Of a stretch of DNA of 64,000 nucleotides, positions 56,182 through 63,996 are shown piece after piece (the stretch's first letter is position 1; each line of letters opens with the position of its first letter). The stretch spans positions 496,001 to 560,000 of the forward strand of contig NZ_QQVY01000001.1 of the NCBI RefSeq assembly GCF_003590715.1, given 5' to 3'. This DNA is from Paracoccus sp. JM45. GTDB taxonomy: Bacteria; Pseudomonadota; Alphaproteobacteria; Rhodobacterales; Rhodobacteraceae. The notes below the pieces were generated by a model. The model ran no database searches. It had not been told where the DNA came from and was given only the letters and a program-made list of their open reading frames with translations. Position numbers and translations under genes: made by a program.

Positions 56182-56643
56182 ATGTTCCGGTTGGTGTCGA
56201 TCCTGTGCTGCCTTGCCACCCCTGTCTTGGCCGATGCGCCGCTGATTGTGCTGGACCGCACGCAGCTGCCCTTTGATATGGGACCGGGCAATCCGGCCAA
56301 TAGCCCCTCGCGTTCGGGCAATTCACCCAATGCCGCATGGAATTCGGCAGGCAATACGGCCAATTCCTCATCGGCTTGGGAAAACCGGCCCTCGAACCCT
56401 GCTAATGAACAGCGGCTGATTTTCACCGCACAAGGCGATGTCCTGGGGTATTACGCCAGAAATGCGGGCGGGGTCATGAACCTGTTCGATGTGAACGGAC
56501 GGCGCATCGCCTATCGCCCTGCCCGTGGCACCAAAAGCCTGTTCACCACTGACGGGACATGGTGCGGCACTGTGGACGGGCTGCGCGACGGCAGCTTTGT
56601 GCTGGCCGTCACCCCGCAATGCGCGCGTCAATTTTCACGCTGA
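56182..56643 (+). CDS. Secreted protein with Asn/Ser/Pro-rich repeats
   Basis: 153 residues. Signal peptide (LVSILCCLATPVLA). A spacer at about residues 35-75 is built from short units around N-S/P (NPANSPSRSGNSPNAAWNSAGN, then SSAWENRPSNPAN), followed by a small C-terminal domain with FTAQGDVLGYYARNAGGVMNLFDVNGRRIAYRP and an WCGTVDG end with two Cys. The same repeat-plus-domain layout occurs in exported proteins of other proteobacteria; function unknown. Confidence 0.75.
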   Translation: MFRLVSILCCLATPVLADAPLIVLDRTQLPFDMGPGNPANSPSRSGNSPNAAWNSAGNTANSSSAWENRPSNPANEQRLIFTAQGDVLGYYARNAGGVMNLFDVNGRRIAYRPARGTKSLFTTDGTWCGTVDGLRDGSFVLAVTPQCARQFSR

Positions 56644-56650
56644 CGCGTTG

Positions 56651-56668
56651 CCGTTACATTTCTGGCAT
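56651..56668 (+). promoter_or_regulatory. Possible Pho box before ppk2
   Basis: CCGTTAC-ATTT-CTGGCAT: repeat 1 matches the PhoB half-site at 5/7, repeat 2 at 6/7 and the spacer is AT-rich as in the consensus. It begins 8 bases after the previous stop and 52 bases before the ppk2 ATG. The -10 position would be poor (CAAATG), so this is only a candidate. Confidence 0.35.
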
Positions 56669-56702
56669 AGAACGCCGCCAAATGAAGACCCAGGAGACCG
56701 CA

Positions 56703-57608
56703 ATGGAATACACCTATAAAGACTGGCTGGAAGCCGAATTGCAGGAAACCCTGGACGAGGACATCGAGATCGAGCTGGAGGATGCGGTTCTTTCCGCCGA
56801 AATCCGGCGTATCTATCGCAGCCACCATCCTGACCAGATGAACCGCAAGAAGTATTTTCAGGAATTGCTGCGCCTACAATCCGAGCTGATCCGACTGCAA
56901 GATTGGGTCAGCTATCACAAGGAAAAGGTCGTCGTTGTCTTTGAGGGGCGCGATTCCGCCGGTAAAGGCGGCGCGATCAAGCGCATCACCCAACGCCTGA
57001 ACCCGCGCATCGTGCGCGTGGCGGCATTGCCCGCGCCGTCGGACCGCGAAAAAACCCAATGGTATTTCCAGCGTTACGTCCCCCATCTGCCCGCAGGCGG
57101 GGAAATCGTTCTGCTGGACCGCAGCTGGTATAACCGTGCGGGCGTCGAACGCGTCATGGGTTTTGCCGATGAAGATCAGGTCGAACAGTTCTTTCAGGAT
57201 GTTCCCGAATTCGAACGGATGCTGGTGCGGTCGGGGATCCGGCTGGTGAAATACTGGTTTTCCATCACCGACGAAGAACAGCAGATGCGGTTCCAGATGC
57301 GTGTGCATGACCCGCTGAAACAGTGGAAGCTGTCGCCGATGGATCTGCAATCCCGCGTCCGCTGGGAGGCTTATACCAAAGCCAAGGAAGAGATGTTCGA
57401 ACGCACCAACATCCCCGAGGCCCCTTGGTATATCGTCCCTGGCAATGACAAAAAGCGCGCGCGGCTGAATTGCATCGACCACCTGCTGGGCATGATCCCC
57501 TATGAGGATGTGCCGCACGAGGAAGTGTGCCTGCCCGACCGTGTCTTCAACCCCGACTATGAACGGGAGGTCTTGCCCCGCGACCTCTATGTGCCGCAAA
57601 AGTACTGA
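56703..57608 (+). CDS. ppk2: Polyphosphate kinase 2 (class I)
   Basis: 301 residues from ATG 56703 with CAGGAG upstream (an ATG at 56682 is alternative). Walker A-like FEGRDSAGKGGAIKRI, Walker B-like LLDRSWYNRAGVERVMGF, lid region DPLKQWKLSPMDLQSR. PPK2 uses polyphosphate to phosphorylate nucleoside diphosphates (or the reverse). A possible Pho box sits upstream, linking it to phosphate starvation, like ugp 8 kb away. Cytosolic. Confidence 0.94.
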   Translation: MEYTYKDWLEAELQETLDEDIEIELEDAVLSAEIRRIYRSHHPDQMNRKKYFQELLRLQSELIRLQDWVSYHKEKVVVVFEGRDSAGKGGAIKRITQRLNPRIVRVAALPAPSDREKTQWYFQRYVPHLPAGGEIVLLDRSWYNRAGVERVMGFADEDQVEQFFQDVPEFERMLVRSGIRLVKYWFSITDEEQQMRFQMRVHDPLKQWKLSPMDLQSRVRWEAYTKAKEEMFERTNIPEAPWYIVPGNDKKRARLNCIDHLLGMIPYEDVPHEEVCLPDRVFNPDYEREVLPRDLYVPQKY

Positions 57609-57622
57609 CGGGGCCGATACCA

Positions 57623-57660
57623 CCGGGGGCTTCGCGCCCCCGGACCCCCGCGAGATATTT
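57623..57660 (+). repeat. Rhodobacterales-type GC-rich hairpin repeat, second copy
   Basis: CCGGGGGC-TTCGC-GCCCCCGG hairpin followed by GGACCCCCGCGAGATATTT, sharing GCCCCCnGGACCCCC with the copy at 40084. It lies after ppk2 and probably ends its transcript. Confidence 0.6.
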
Positions 57661-57682
57661 GCGCACGAATGAGGGGGGGCAG

Positions 57683-58543
57683 ATGCTGGATTTCTTTGTC
57701 TATGATGTTTTCACGGATCGCGCGTTCAGCGGCAACTCTTTGGCCGTCGTCATGGGGGCCGATGATTTAAGCGGATCGCAGATGCAGCGGATTGCACGTC
57801 AGTTCAATCTGTCCGAGACGATCTTTGTCATGCAGCCCGCCGATCCCGCGCATCGGGCGCGGGTGCGGATTTTTCTGCCGCTGGCGGAAATTCCCTTTGC
57901 CGGTCATCCGACTGTTGGTTGCGCCCTGCATTTGTCAGATGGTCAGAACGGGCATCTGGTGCTGGAAGAACAGGCCGGACTGGTGCCTGTGGCAATTGCT
58001 GACGGAGTGGCCGAATTTGCCGCTCCGGTTCTGCCGGAAGTCGGGGCGGATGTGGCTGATGCGGATGCGGCGGCGGCTTTGGGTCTGTCGGTGGCGCAGA
58101 TAGGGTTTGGCACCCATAAGCCGCTGATCGCCCGTGCCGGACCCGCGTTTATCTTTGTGCCCTTGCGTGATCTGGATGCCTTGGCACAGGCCCGCCCTGC
58201 CGGAGCCGCATTCGATGCCCTGACGCAGGCAATACCCAAGGTCTATGCCTATGCGCCCGAAGGGTCGGGTTTCCGCGCCCGCATGTTTGCCCCTGCCAAT
58301 GGCATTCCGGAAGATCCTGCCACGGGGTCGGCCTCGGCCACTCTGGCTGCGCCGCTGTTTGCAGCGGGTGTTTTGCCCGACGGCGAAACGCGTCTAACCC
58401 TTCGCCAAGGGGTCGAAATGGGACGCCCGTCCCGCATCGGGTTGCGTGTCACCGTTCAGGGGGGCAAACTGGCCGCTGTTCACGTGTCGGGCCGTGCGAT
58501 CCGCGTGGCCGAAGGGCGCATCACCATACCGGAGCCGCAATGA
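57683..58543 (+). CDS. PhzF family isomerase/epimerase
   Basis: 286 residues from ATG 57683, after a GAGGGGGG ribosome site. PhzF family: DVFTDRAFSGNSLAVV, catalytic Glu in LSETIFV, IPFAGHPTVG and EDPATGSASATLAA. Family members isomerise small acids; not evidence of phenazine synthesis. Overlaps the DUF1330 gene by 4 bases. Confidence 0.9.
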   Translation: MLDFFVYDVFTDRAFSGNSLAVVMGADDLSGSQMQRIARQFNLSETIFVMQPADPAHRARVRIFLPLAEIPFAGHPTVGCALHLSDGQNGHLVLEEQAGLVPVAIADGVAEFAAPVLPEVGADVADADAAAALGLSVAQIGFGTHKPLIARAGPAFIFVPLRDLDALAQARPAGAAFDALTQAIPKVYAYAPEGSGFRARMFAPANGIPEDPATGSASATLAAPLFAAGVLPDGETRLTLRQGVEMGRPSRIGLRVTVQGGKLAAVHVSGRAIRVAEGRITIPEPQ

Positions 58544-58833
58544 CCAAGGCCTATTGGATCGCCCATGTGACGATCGACGACCCCGACGCCTATGACGCCT
58601 ATCGCCGCGCCAATGCCGCGCCTTTTGCCGAATATGGCGCACGTTTTCTGGTGCGCGGTGGCCCGCAGGAAACCGTCGAGGGGCAGATGCGTTCCCGCAG
58701 TGTCGTGATCGAGTTCCCCTCGCTTCAGGCGGCGCAGGACTGTTATCACAGTGTGGGCTATCAGGCGGCCAAGGCACTGCGCGACCCTGTGTCACAAGCC
58801 GATGTCATCATCGTCGAGGGTTGGGCCGGCTGA
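58540..58833 (+). CDS. DUF1330 family protein
   Basis: 97 residues, ferredoxin-like dimeric alpha-beta barrel fold: MTKAYWIAHVTIDDPDAYDAY, FLVRGGPQETVEG, RSVVIEFPSLQAAQDCY. Function unknown; many are found beside small metabolic enzymes. Translationally coupled to phzF (ATGA), which suggests both act on one pathway. Confidence 0.92.
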   Translation: MTKAYWIAHVTIDDPDAYDAYRRANAAPFAEYGARFLVRGGPQETVEGQMRSRSVVIEFPSLQAAQDCYHSVGYQAAKALRDPVSQADVIIVEGWAG

Positions 58834-58856
58834 CGCCCCCATAAGGATCGGTACCT

Positions 58857-59318
58857 ATGTTCAAAGATATTCTGGCCCTGCTGACGGGCGATACCCCCCA
58901 GCCCGAACCCATGGGCAGCCAGCAGGCCGAACTGGCCATTGCTGCCCTGCTGGTCCGTGTGGCGCGGGCTGATGACAATTATGATGACAGCGAACGTATG
59001 CGGATTGACCGTGTTCTGTCGCGCCGTCACGGCCTGACCCCCGAAGAGGCCGCCGCCCGCCGCGCCGAGGCTGAAGCCCTTGAAGCGCAGGCCAGTGATA
59101 CGGTCCGCTTTACCCGCCAGATTAAGGATCGCATCGCGCTGGAAGACCGCGCAGGTGTTCTGGCCGCCCTGTGGGAGGTCGCCTATGCCGACGAGGACCG
59201 TGGCGCGGGTGAGGAAAGCCTGATCCGTCTGGTCGCCGGTTTGCTGGGCGTGCCGGACCAGCAATCGGCAATGATCAGGCAGCAGGTGCTGGACCGGATG
59301 GGCTTGCCGCGCAGCTAG
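58857..59318 (+). CDS. TerB family protein (tellurite-resistance-like)
   Basis: 153 residues, all-helical TerB-like domain: AELAIAALLVRVARADDNYDDSERM broken around the acidic metal-like DD, then LEDRAGVLAALWEVAYADEDRG. No other ter genes nearby, so tellurite resistance should not be assumed. Starts 23 bases after DUF1330. Its stop shares CTAG with puuB. Confidence 0.88.
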   Translation: MFKDILALLTGDTPQPEPMGSQQAELAIAALLVRVARADDNYDDSERMRIDRVLSRRHGLTPEEAAARRAEAEALEAQASDTVRFTRQIKDRIALEDRAGVLAALWEVAYADEDRGAGEESLIRLVAGLLGVPDQQSAMIRQQVLDRMGLPRS

Positions 59319-60622
59319 AACCCCAGCCGGTCGCGTAGCCCATACCACGCCATCCCCGCCACCAGCATTGGCCCGCGCAGCATAGACCCGCCCGGGAAAG
59401 GCTGCGTGGGCACGGACGCCATGACGTCGAAACGTTCGGCCTGACCTGCTACAGCCTCGGCCATCAGGCGGCCTGACAGGGTGGCCATGGCGACGCCGTG
59501 GCCCGAAAAACCACTGGCCGACAGGCAGTTGGACGCAGGGCGCGTGAAACAGGGCATGCGGTTCATGGTGATCGCCAGCGTACCGCCCCAAGCATGGGTC
59601 AGCTTGACGTCGCGCAGTTGCGGATAGACCGACAGCAGATGCGGGCGCACAACGCCCATGATGTCGCGCGGGAAACGATAGGTGACGGTCTCTCCGCCGC
59701 CAAAGATCAGGCGGCGCTGGTCGTCCATCCGCCAGTAGTTCACTACGAATTTCGTATCGGCCACACCGATGCGGTCGGGCAGAACCTCGGGGAAGTTGTT
59801 ACAAAGGGGTTCGGTGGCAACGATATAATTGTTGATCGGCATTACACGGGCGGCGACATGGCGGTCCAGCGTGCCCAGATAGCCGTTACAGGCCAGAATG
59901 ACATGGCTGGCCGTCACCGACCCTGCGTCGGTGACAACCCGTGACGGGCTGCCCGCATGGCTGGCATGGTCGATGCGGGTGACTTCGCTGGCCTCATGTA
60001 TGGTGACACCGGCGGCCTGTGCCTGCGCGGCCATGGTGCGCACCAAAGCCAGCGGATCGACATGGCCCGCGCCCTGATCCAGATCCCCCCCGACATAGGC
60101 GTCGCTGCCCAAAGCCTGCGCCATTGCATCACGGTCCAACGGCATCACACGGTCATAATTGTAATGCTGCGCCAGATGGTCGGCCATGTGGCGGGCGTGG
60201 GTTACCTCTGCCGTGGAACGGCAGGCATGGGCGATGCCGTCGCGGACAGGCACGCCGCCCGCTTGCGCCAATTCGCGGACAAGTGCCTTGGCCTCTTCGG
60301 CCAGACCCCACAGGTGGCGGGCTGTGTTGCGGCCCATCTGGCTTTCAAGCCAGTCAACCTCTTGCCGCTGGCCCGACCCGATTTGTCCGCCATTGCGCCC
60401 CGAGGCCCCGAACCCAATGCGCTGTGCTTCCAGCATTGTGACGGCATAACCGCGCCGCGCCAGATGCAGGGCCGCTGACAGGCCGGTATAGCCCGCACCG
60501 ACAACCACAACATCGGCGCGCGCATCCCCCTGCAACGGGTCCAGACGCCCACTGCTGGCGTCGGATGCATAAAGACTGGGCGGATATTCCCCCGCCCTGT
60601 CGTTCAGATGCAGCAGGTTCAT
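59315..60622 (-). CDS. puuB: FAD-dependent gamma-glutamylputrescine oxidase
   Basis: 435 residues of the DAO/PuuB family. FAD-binding VVVVGAGYTGLSAALHLARRG near residue 40, GFGASGRNGGQIGSG, and a C-terminal CLSASGFSGHGVAMAT. Oxidises gamma-glutamylputrescine to the aldehyde in putrescine use. Translationally coupled to puuA (4-base overlap). Last gene of the unit. Confidence 0.9.
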   Translation of the reverse strand: MNLLHLNDRAGEYPPSLYASDASSGRLDPLQGDARADVVVVGAGYTGLSAALHLARRGYAVTMLEAQRIGFGASGRNGGQIGSGQRQEVDWLESQMGRNTARHLWGLAEEAKALVRELAQAGGVPVRDGIAHACRSTAEVTHARHMADHLAQHYNYDRVMPLDRDAMAQALGSDAYVGGDLDQGAGHVDPLALVRTMAAQAQAAGVTIHEASEVTRIDHASHAGSPSRVVTDAGSVTASHVILACNGYLGTLDRHVAARVMPINNYIVATEPLCNNFPEVLPDRIGVADTKFVVNYWRMDDQRRLIFGGGETVTYRFPRDIMGVVRPHLLSVYPQLRDVKLTHAWGGTLAITMNRMPCFTRPASNCLSASGFSGHGVAMATLSGRLMAEAVAGQAERFDVMASVPTQPFPGGSMLRGPMLVAGMAWYGLRDRLGF

Positions 60623-61977
60623 ACGTTCAGCAGCAGATGTTCGCGTTCCCAGGGGCTGATGACCTGCAGGAACTCTTTGTATTCGTTGCGCTTGACTGCC
60701 TCATACACGTCGATGAATTCATCGCCCAGGACCTGACGCATCGGCTGGCTGTCCGACATCAGATCCAGTGCATCCCCAAGGTTATAGGGCAGCTGGTCAT
60801 CCTGAGAGATATAGGCATCGCCCAGACATTCGGAACGCGGGTTCTCTGCCTCTAGCAAACCCAGATATCCGCAAGCCAGACTGGCCGCGATGCCCAGATA
60901 GGGGTTACAATCCATCCCTGCCAGACGGTTTTCAATGCGCCGCGCGTCGGGCGATGAAATCGGCACCCGCAGACCCGTGGTGCGGTTGTCACGACCCCAT
61001 TCAAGGTTAATAGGTGCGGCGAAATCCGGCACATAGCGGCGATAGCTGTTCACATAGGGGGCCAGCAGCGCGATGGCGGCGGGCAGATGGCGCTGCATTC
61101 CGGCAATAAAATTCATGAAAGCATCGGTTTCGCGCCCCTGCGCATCCGAAAAGATGTTCTTGCCGGTTTCCAGATCGGTGATCGAGTGGTGGATATGCAT
61201 CGCACTGCCCGGTTCGCCCTCGATCGGTTTGGCCATGAAGGTCGCGAAACAGTCATGGCGCAGGGCGGCTTCGCGGATCAGGCGTTTGAAGAAGAAGATC
61301 TCATCCGCCAAGGCGACGGGATCACCGTGGTTCAGGTTGATTTCGACCTGACCGGCGCCGCCTTCCTGCAGGATGCCGTCAATTTCAAAGCCCTGTGCCT
61401 CGGCGAAATCATAGATGTCGTCGATCACCTTGCCGTATTCATCGACCGCCGACATCGAATAGGCCTGTTTGGCGGCGGCGCGGCGTCCCGTACGGCCCAT
61501 CGGTGGAATGATCGGCTGGTTGGGGTCGATGTTGCGGGCGACAAGGAAGAATTCCATTTCCGGCGCAACGACCGGCTTCCAGCCCTTGTCCTTATAAAGC
61601 TGCACCACGCGCTTCAGCACATTGCGCGGGGCAATGGGCATAGGGTTGCCCTGCTGGTCTTCGGCGTCGTGGATGACCTGAATGGTCCAGTCGGCGGTCC
61701 ACGGTGCTGCGGTCGCGGTCGAATAATCGGGCTTCATCACCATATCGGGTTCGGTAAACGCCCCCGAGGGATTGTCCGCCCATTCCCCCGTAATCGTCTG
61801 CAAGAAGATCGAATTCGGCAGATAGAATTGTTCCTGCCGCGCGAATTTCGATGCGGGCATGGCCTTGCCGCGCGCAACGCCTGCGATATCGGCGACGATG
61901 CATTCGACCTCATCCAGACGGCGGCCTGCGACGAAATCGCGGGCAGCTTGGGGAAACTTGTCGGTCCAGTCGCTCAT
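60619..61977 (-). CDS. puuA: Gamma-glutamylputrescine synthetase (glutamine synthetase family)
   Basis: 452 residues, glutamine synthetase fold: VAPEMEFFLVARN (metal Glu), GAGQVEINLNHGDP, GSAMHIHHSI, RDNRTTGLRVPISSP. Adds glutamate to putrescine. Placed between a glutamine amidotransferase and puuB with 4-base overlaps on both sides, so the three are one operon for polyamine use as nitrogen source. Confidence 0.93.
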   Translation of the reverse strand: MSDWTDKFPQAARDFVAGRRLDEVECIVADIAGVARGKAMPASKFARQEQFYLPNSIFLQTITGEWADNPSGAFTEPDMVMKPDYSTATAAPWTADWTIQVIHDAEDQQGNPMPIAPRNVLKRVVQLYKDKGWKPVVAPEMEFFLVARNIDPNQPIIPPMGRTGRRAAAKQAYSMSAVDEYGKVIDDIYDFAEAQGFEIDGILQEGGAGQVEINLNHGDPVALADEIFFFKRLIREAALRHDCFATFMAKPIEGEPGSAMHIHHSITDLETGKNIFSDAQGRETDAFMNFIAGMQRHLPAAIALLAPYVNSYRRYVPDFAAPINLEWGRDNRTTGLRVPISSPDARRIENRLAGMDCNPYLGIAASLACGYLGLLEAENPRSECLGDAYISQDDQLPYNLGDALDLMSDSQPMRQVLGDEFIDVYEAVKRNEYKEFLQVISPWEREHLLLNV

Positions 61978-62684
61978 GCGGCACCTTGTGCGTCAGGGCG
62001 CGACAGGGCGCGCGGTTGCTTGAAGAAAGCCTCGATCCGGTCTGCCAGCAAGGTCGATCCGGACGCCTGCCCCATCCGCGATGCGGCCTGGGCCAGCAAT
62101 TCAAGCGGCACGACGCCTTTGGCACGTGTGTCCATCAGACCTTGCACGAATTCATCCTTGAATTCGGGATGTGCCTGCACCGTAAAGGCGCGATCGTCAT
62201 AGATCAGCGCGGCATTTTCGCAAAAGGCGTTCCGGCCCGCGACCTTGGCCCCTTGCGGCAGGGTCACGACCTGATCCTGATGCCATGCATTCAACTGCAC
62301 CTGCTGGCCGCCAAAGTCATAATCCTGCGTGCCGACAGCCCAGCCGTCAGAATGTTTGACAACCGTGCCGCCAAGCGCCTGTGCGATGATCTGATGGCCA
62401 AAGCAGATGCCCACCATCGGCACACCGCCCGCATAGGTGCGGCGGATAAAATCTTCCAGCGGCGGGATAAAGGCATGATCCTCGTATGCGCCGTGGCGCG
62501 ATCCGGTCAGCAGCCAGCCGTCGGCGGCTGTGATGTCATCGGGGAACTCCATTCCCTCGACATGCCAGATATCGAAGTCGAAGCCGCGTCCGCCCAGCAG
62601 GCGAACGAACATGTCTGGATAATCGCCCAAGCTGTCCTTCAACTGGGCAGGCGACTGGCCGCATTGAAGTATGCCGATACGCAT
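61974..62684 (-). CDS. Class I glutamine amidotransferase, probable putrescine-operon hydrolase
   Basis: 236 residues from ATG 62684 (MRIGILQCGQSP); the frame extends upstream antisense to the aminotransferase gene. Class I GATase with nucleophile Cys in VGICFGHQIIAQALGG and VQAHPEF. It resembles GMP-synthase-like stand-alone amidotransferases rather than the typical PuuD family, so its role in gamma-glutamyl-GABA hydrolysis is inferred from its position as first gene of the puuA-puuB operon. Divergent from an aminotransferase with a 138-base spacer holding a 16-base palindrome. Confidence 0.85.
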   Translation of the reverse strand: MRIGILQCGQSPAQLKDSLGDYPDMFVRLLGGRGFDFDIWHVEGMEFPDDITAADGWLLTGSRHGAYEDHAFIPPLEDFIRRTYAGGVPMVGICFGHQIIAQALGGTVVKHSDGWAVGTQDYDFGGQQVQLNAWHQDQVVTLPQGAKVAGRNAFCENAALIYDDRAFTVQAHPEFKDEFVQGLMDTRAKGVVPLELLAQAASRMGQASGSTLLADRIEAFFKQPRALSRPDAQGAA

Positions 62685-62791
62685 AAAGAACCTTGATGTT
62701 GCTGACATCCCGAACGTAGTCGCGCAGATGCCGCAGGCGCAAGGGGGCGCGCGGTCTTTGATGGTCTGGCAGGACGGGCGCAGTCGCGTTA

Positions 62792-62807
62792 GGCTTTGCG
62801 CAAAGCC
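62792..62807. promoter_or_regulatory. 16-base perfect palindrome in the puu/aminotransferase divergent spacer
   Basis: GGCTTTGCGCAAAGCC is fully self-complementary and overlaps a TAGGCT -10-like element (62790-62795); it ends 15 bases before the aminotransferase ATG. A dimeric repressor controlling both divergent units could bind here. No regulator gene is adjacent. Confidence 0.45.
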
Positions 62808-62822
62808 ATGAAAGGACGTTCC

Positions 62823-63950
62823 ATGCCGCATCTGCACCCCAGCGTCGATCCCGAAGGTCTGGATGAATTCTCGGTCGTGTTCACCGACCGGTCGCTGAAC
62901 CATATGTCGCAGCGTTTCCAGCAGGTCATGCGCGATCTGTCGGGCATGCTGGGTCAGGTCTATGGCGCGGCGCAGGTGGCCATCGTGCCCGGTGGCGGCA
63001 CCTATGCGATGGAATCGGTTGCACGCCAGTTCGGTCGCGATGCCCATGCCCTGATCGTCCGCAATGGCTGGTTCAGCTATCGTTGGTCCCAGATTTTCGA
63101 GGCCGGCAATTTCACCCGTGACACCACCGTCGTCATGGCTCGCCCCACCGGCAACGCCCCCCAGCCCGCCTATGCCCCGCCCCCGATTGACGAGGTTGTG
63201 GCGAAGATCCTTGAAACCAAACCGGATGCGGTCTTTGCACCGCATGTCGAAACCTCGGCCGGTCTGATTCTGCCCGATGATTATATCACCGCCATAGCCG
63301 ATGCCGCCCATCAGGTCGGCGCGCTGATGGTGCTGGACTGCATCGCATCGGGGGCTGTCTGGGTGGATATGCAGGCGACAGGCGTCGATGTGCTGATTTC
63401 GGCGCCGCAAAAAGGGTGGTCGGCCTCACCCTCGGCCGGATTGGTGATGATGTCGGAACGGGCGGCGGAACGTCTGGCGACCACCACCAGTGACAGCTTT
63501 GCGCTGGACCTGAAAAAATGGCGCGCCATGATGCAGGCGTATGAAGACGGCGGCCATGCTTATCACGCCACCATGCCGACCGACGCGCTGCTGGGTCTGC
63601 GCGATGCAATGCAGGAAACCATCGATTTCGGCTTACAGGCAGCCCATGACGCGCAATGGGCGCTTGGCCGCGCGGTGCGGGCCGAGCTGGCCGGTCGCGG
63701 CATCAGATCCGTCGCCGCCGAAGGGTTTCAGGCACCGGGCGTGATCGTCAGCTATACCGATGATCCGCAGGTCAAATCGGGCAAGGCTTTTGCAGCCGAA
63801 GGCACCCAGATCGCGGCAGGTGTGCCCTTGGCCATCAAGGAAGGTGCCGATTTTTCGACCTTCCGGCTGGGGCTGTTCGGCCTCGACAAGCTGAAAGACG
63901 TCGAGGGCGCAGTGGATCGCCTGAAACAAGTCTTTGACAAGGTTCTGTAA
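62823..63950 (+). CDS. Class V PLP-dependent aminotransferase (alanine-glyoxylate type)
   Basis: 375 residues from ATG 62823 with AAAGGACG upstream. Class V aminotransferase fold: AIVPGGGTYAMESVARQ, FAPHVETSAGLILPDDY, VLDCIASGAVWVDM and PLP Lys in ISAPQKGWSASPSAG. Closest to alanine-glyoxylate/serine-glyoxylate type enzymes. Context with the divergent puu operon suggests a role in amino-group metabolism. A hairpin at 63969 ends the gene. Confidence 0.9.
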   Translation: MPHLHPSVDPEGLDEFSVVFTDRSLNHMSQRFQQVMRDLSGMLGQVYGAAQVAIVPGGGTYAMESVARQFGRDAHALIVRNGWFSYRWSQIFEAGNFTRDTTVVMARPTGNAPQPAYAPPPIDEVVAKILETKPDAVFAPHVETSAGLILPDDYITAIADAAHQVGALMVLDCIASGAVWVDMQATGVDVLISAPQKGWSASPSAGLVMMSERAAERLATTTSDSFALDLKKWRAMMQAYEDGGHAYHATMPTDALLGLRDAMQETIDFGLQAAHDAQWALGRAVRAELAGRGIRSVAAEGFQAPGVIVSYTDDPQVKSGKAFAAEGTQIAAGVPLAIKEGADFSTFRLGLFGLDKLKDVEGAVDRLKQVFDKVL

Positions 63951-63968
63951 AGCAGGGTTTAACCCGAA

Positions 63969-63996
63969 GTCGCGCAAGGATCCGGCCTTGCGCGAC
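63969..63996 (+). terminator. Hairpin terminator after the aminotransferase
   Basis: GTCGCGCAAGG and CCTTGCGCGAC form an 11-base perfect stem around ATCCGG; only CCTT is visible before the window edge, so a U tract could not be confirmed. Confidence 0.65.

Noticed and set aside
58857..59318. Tellurite resistance system
   Set aside because: Only a TerB-like domain is present; no other ter genes.
62685..63410. 242-codon extension before the amidotransferase
   Set aside because: Antisense to the class V aminotransferase; amidotransferase starts at MRIGILQCG.
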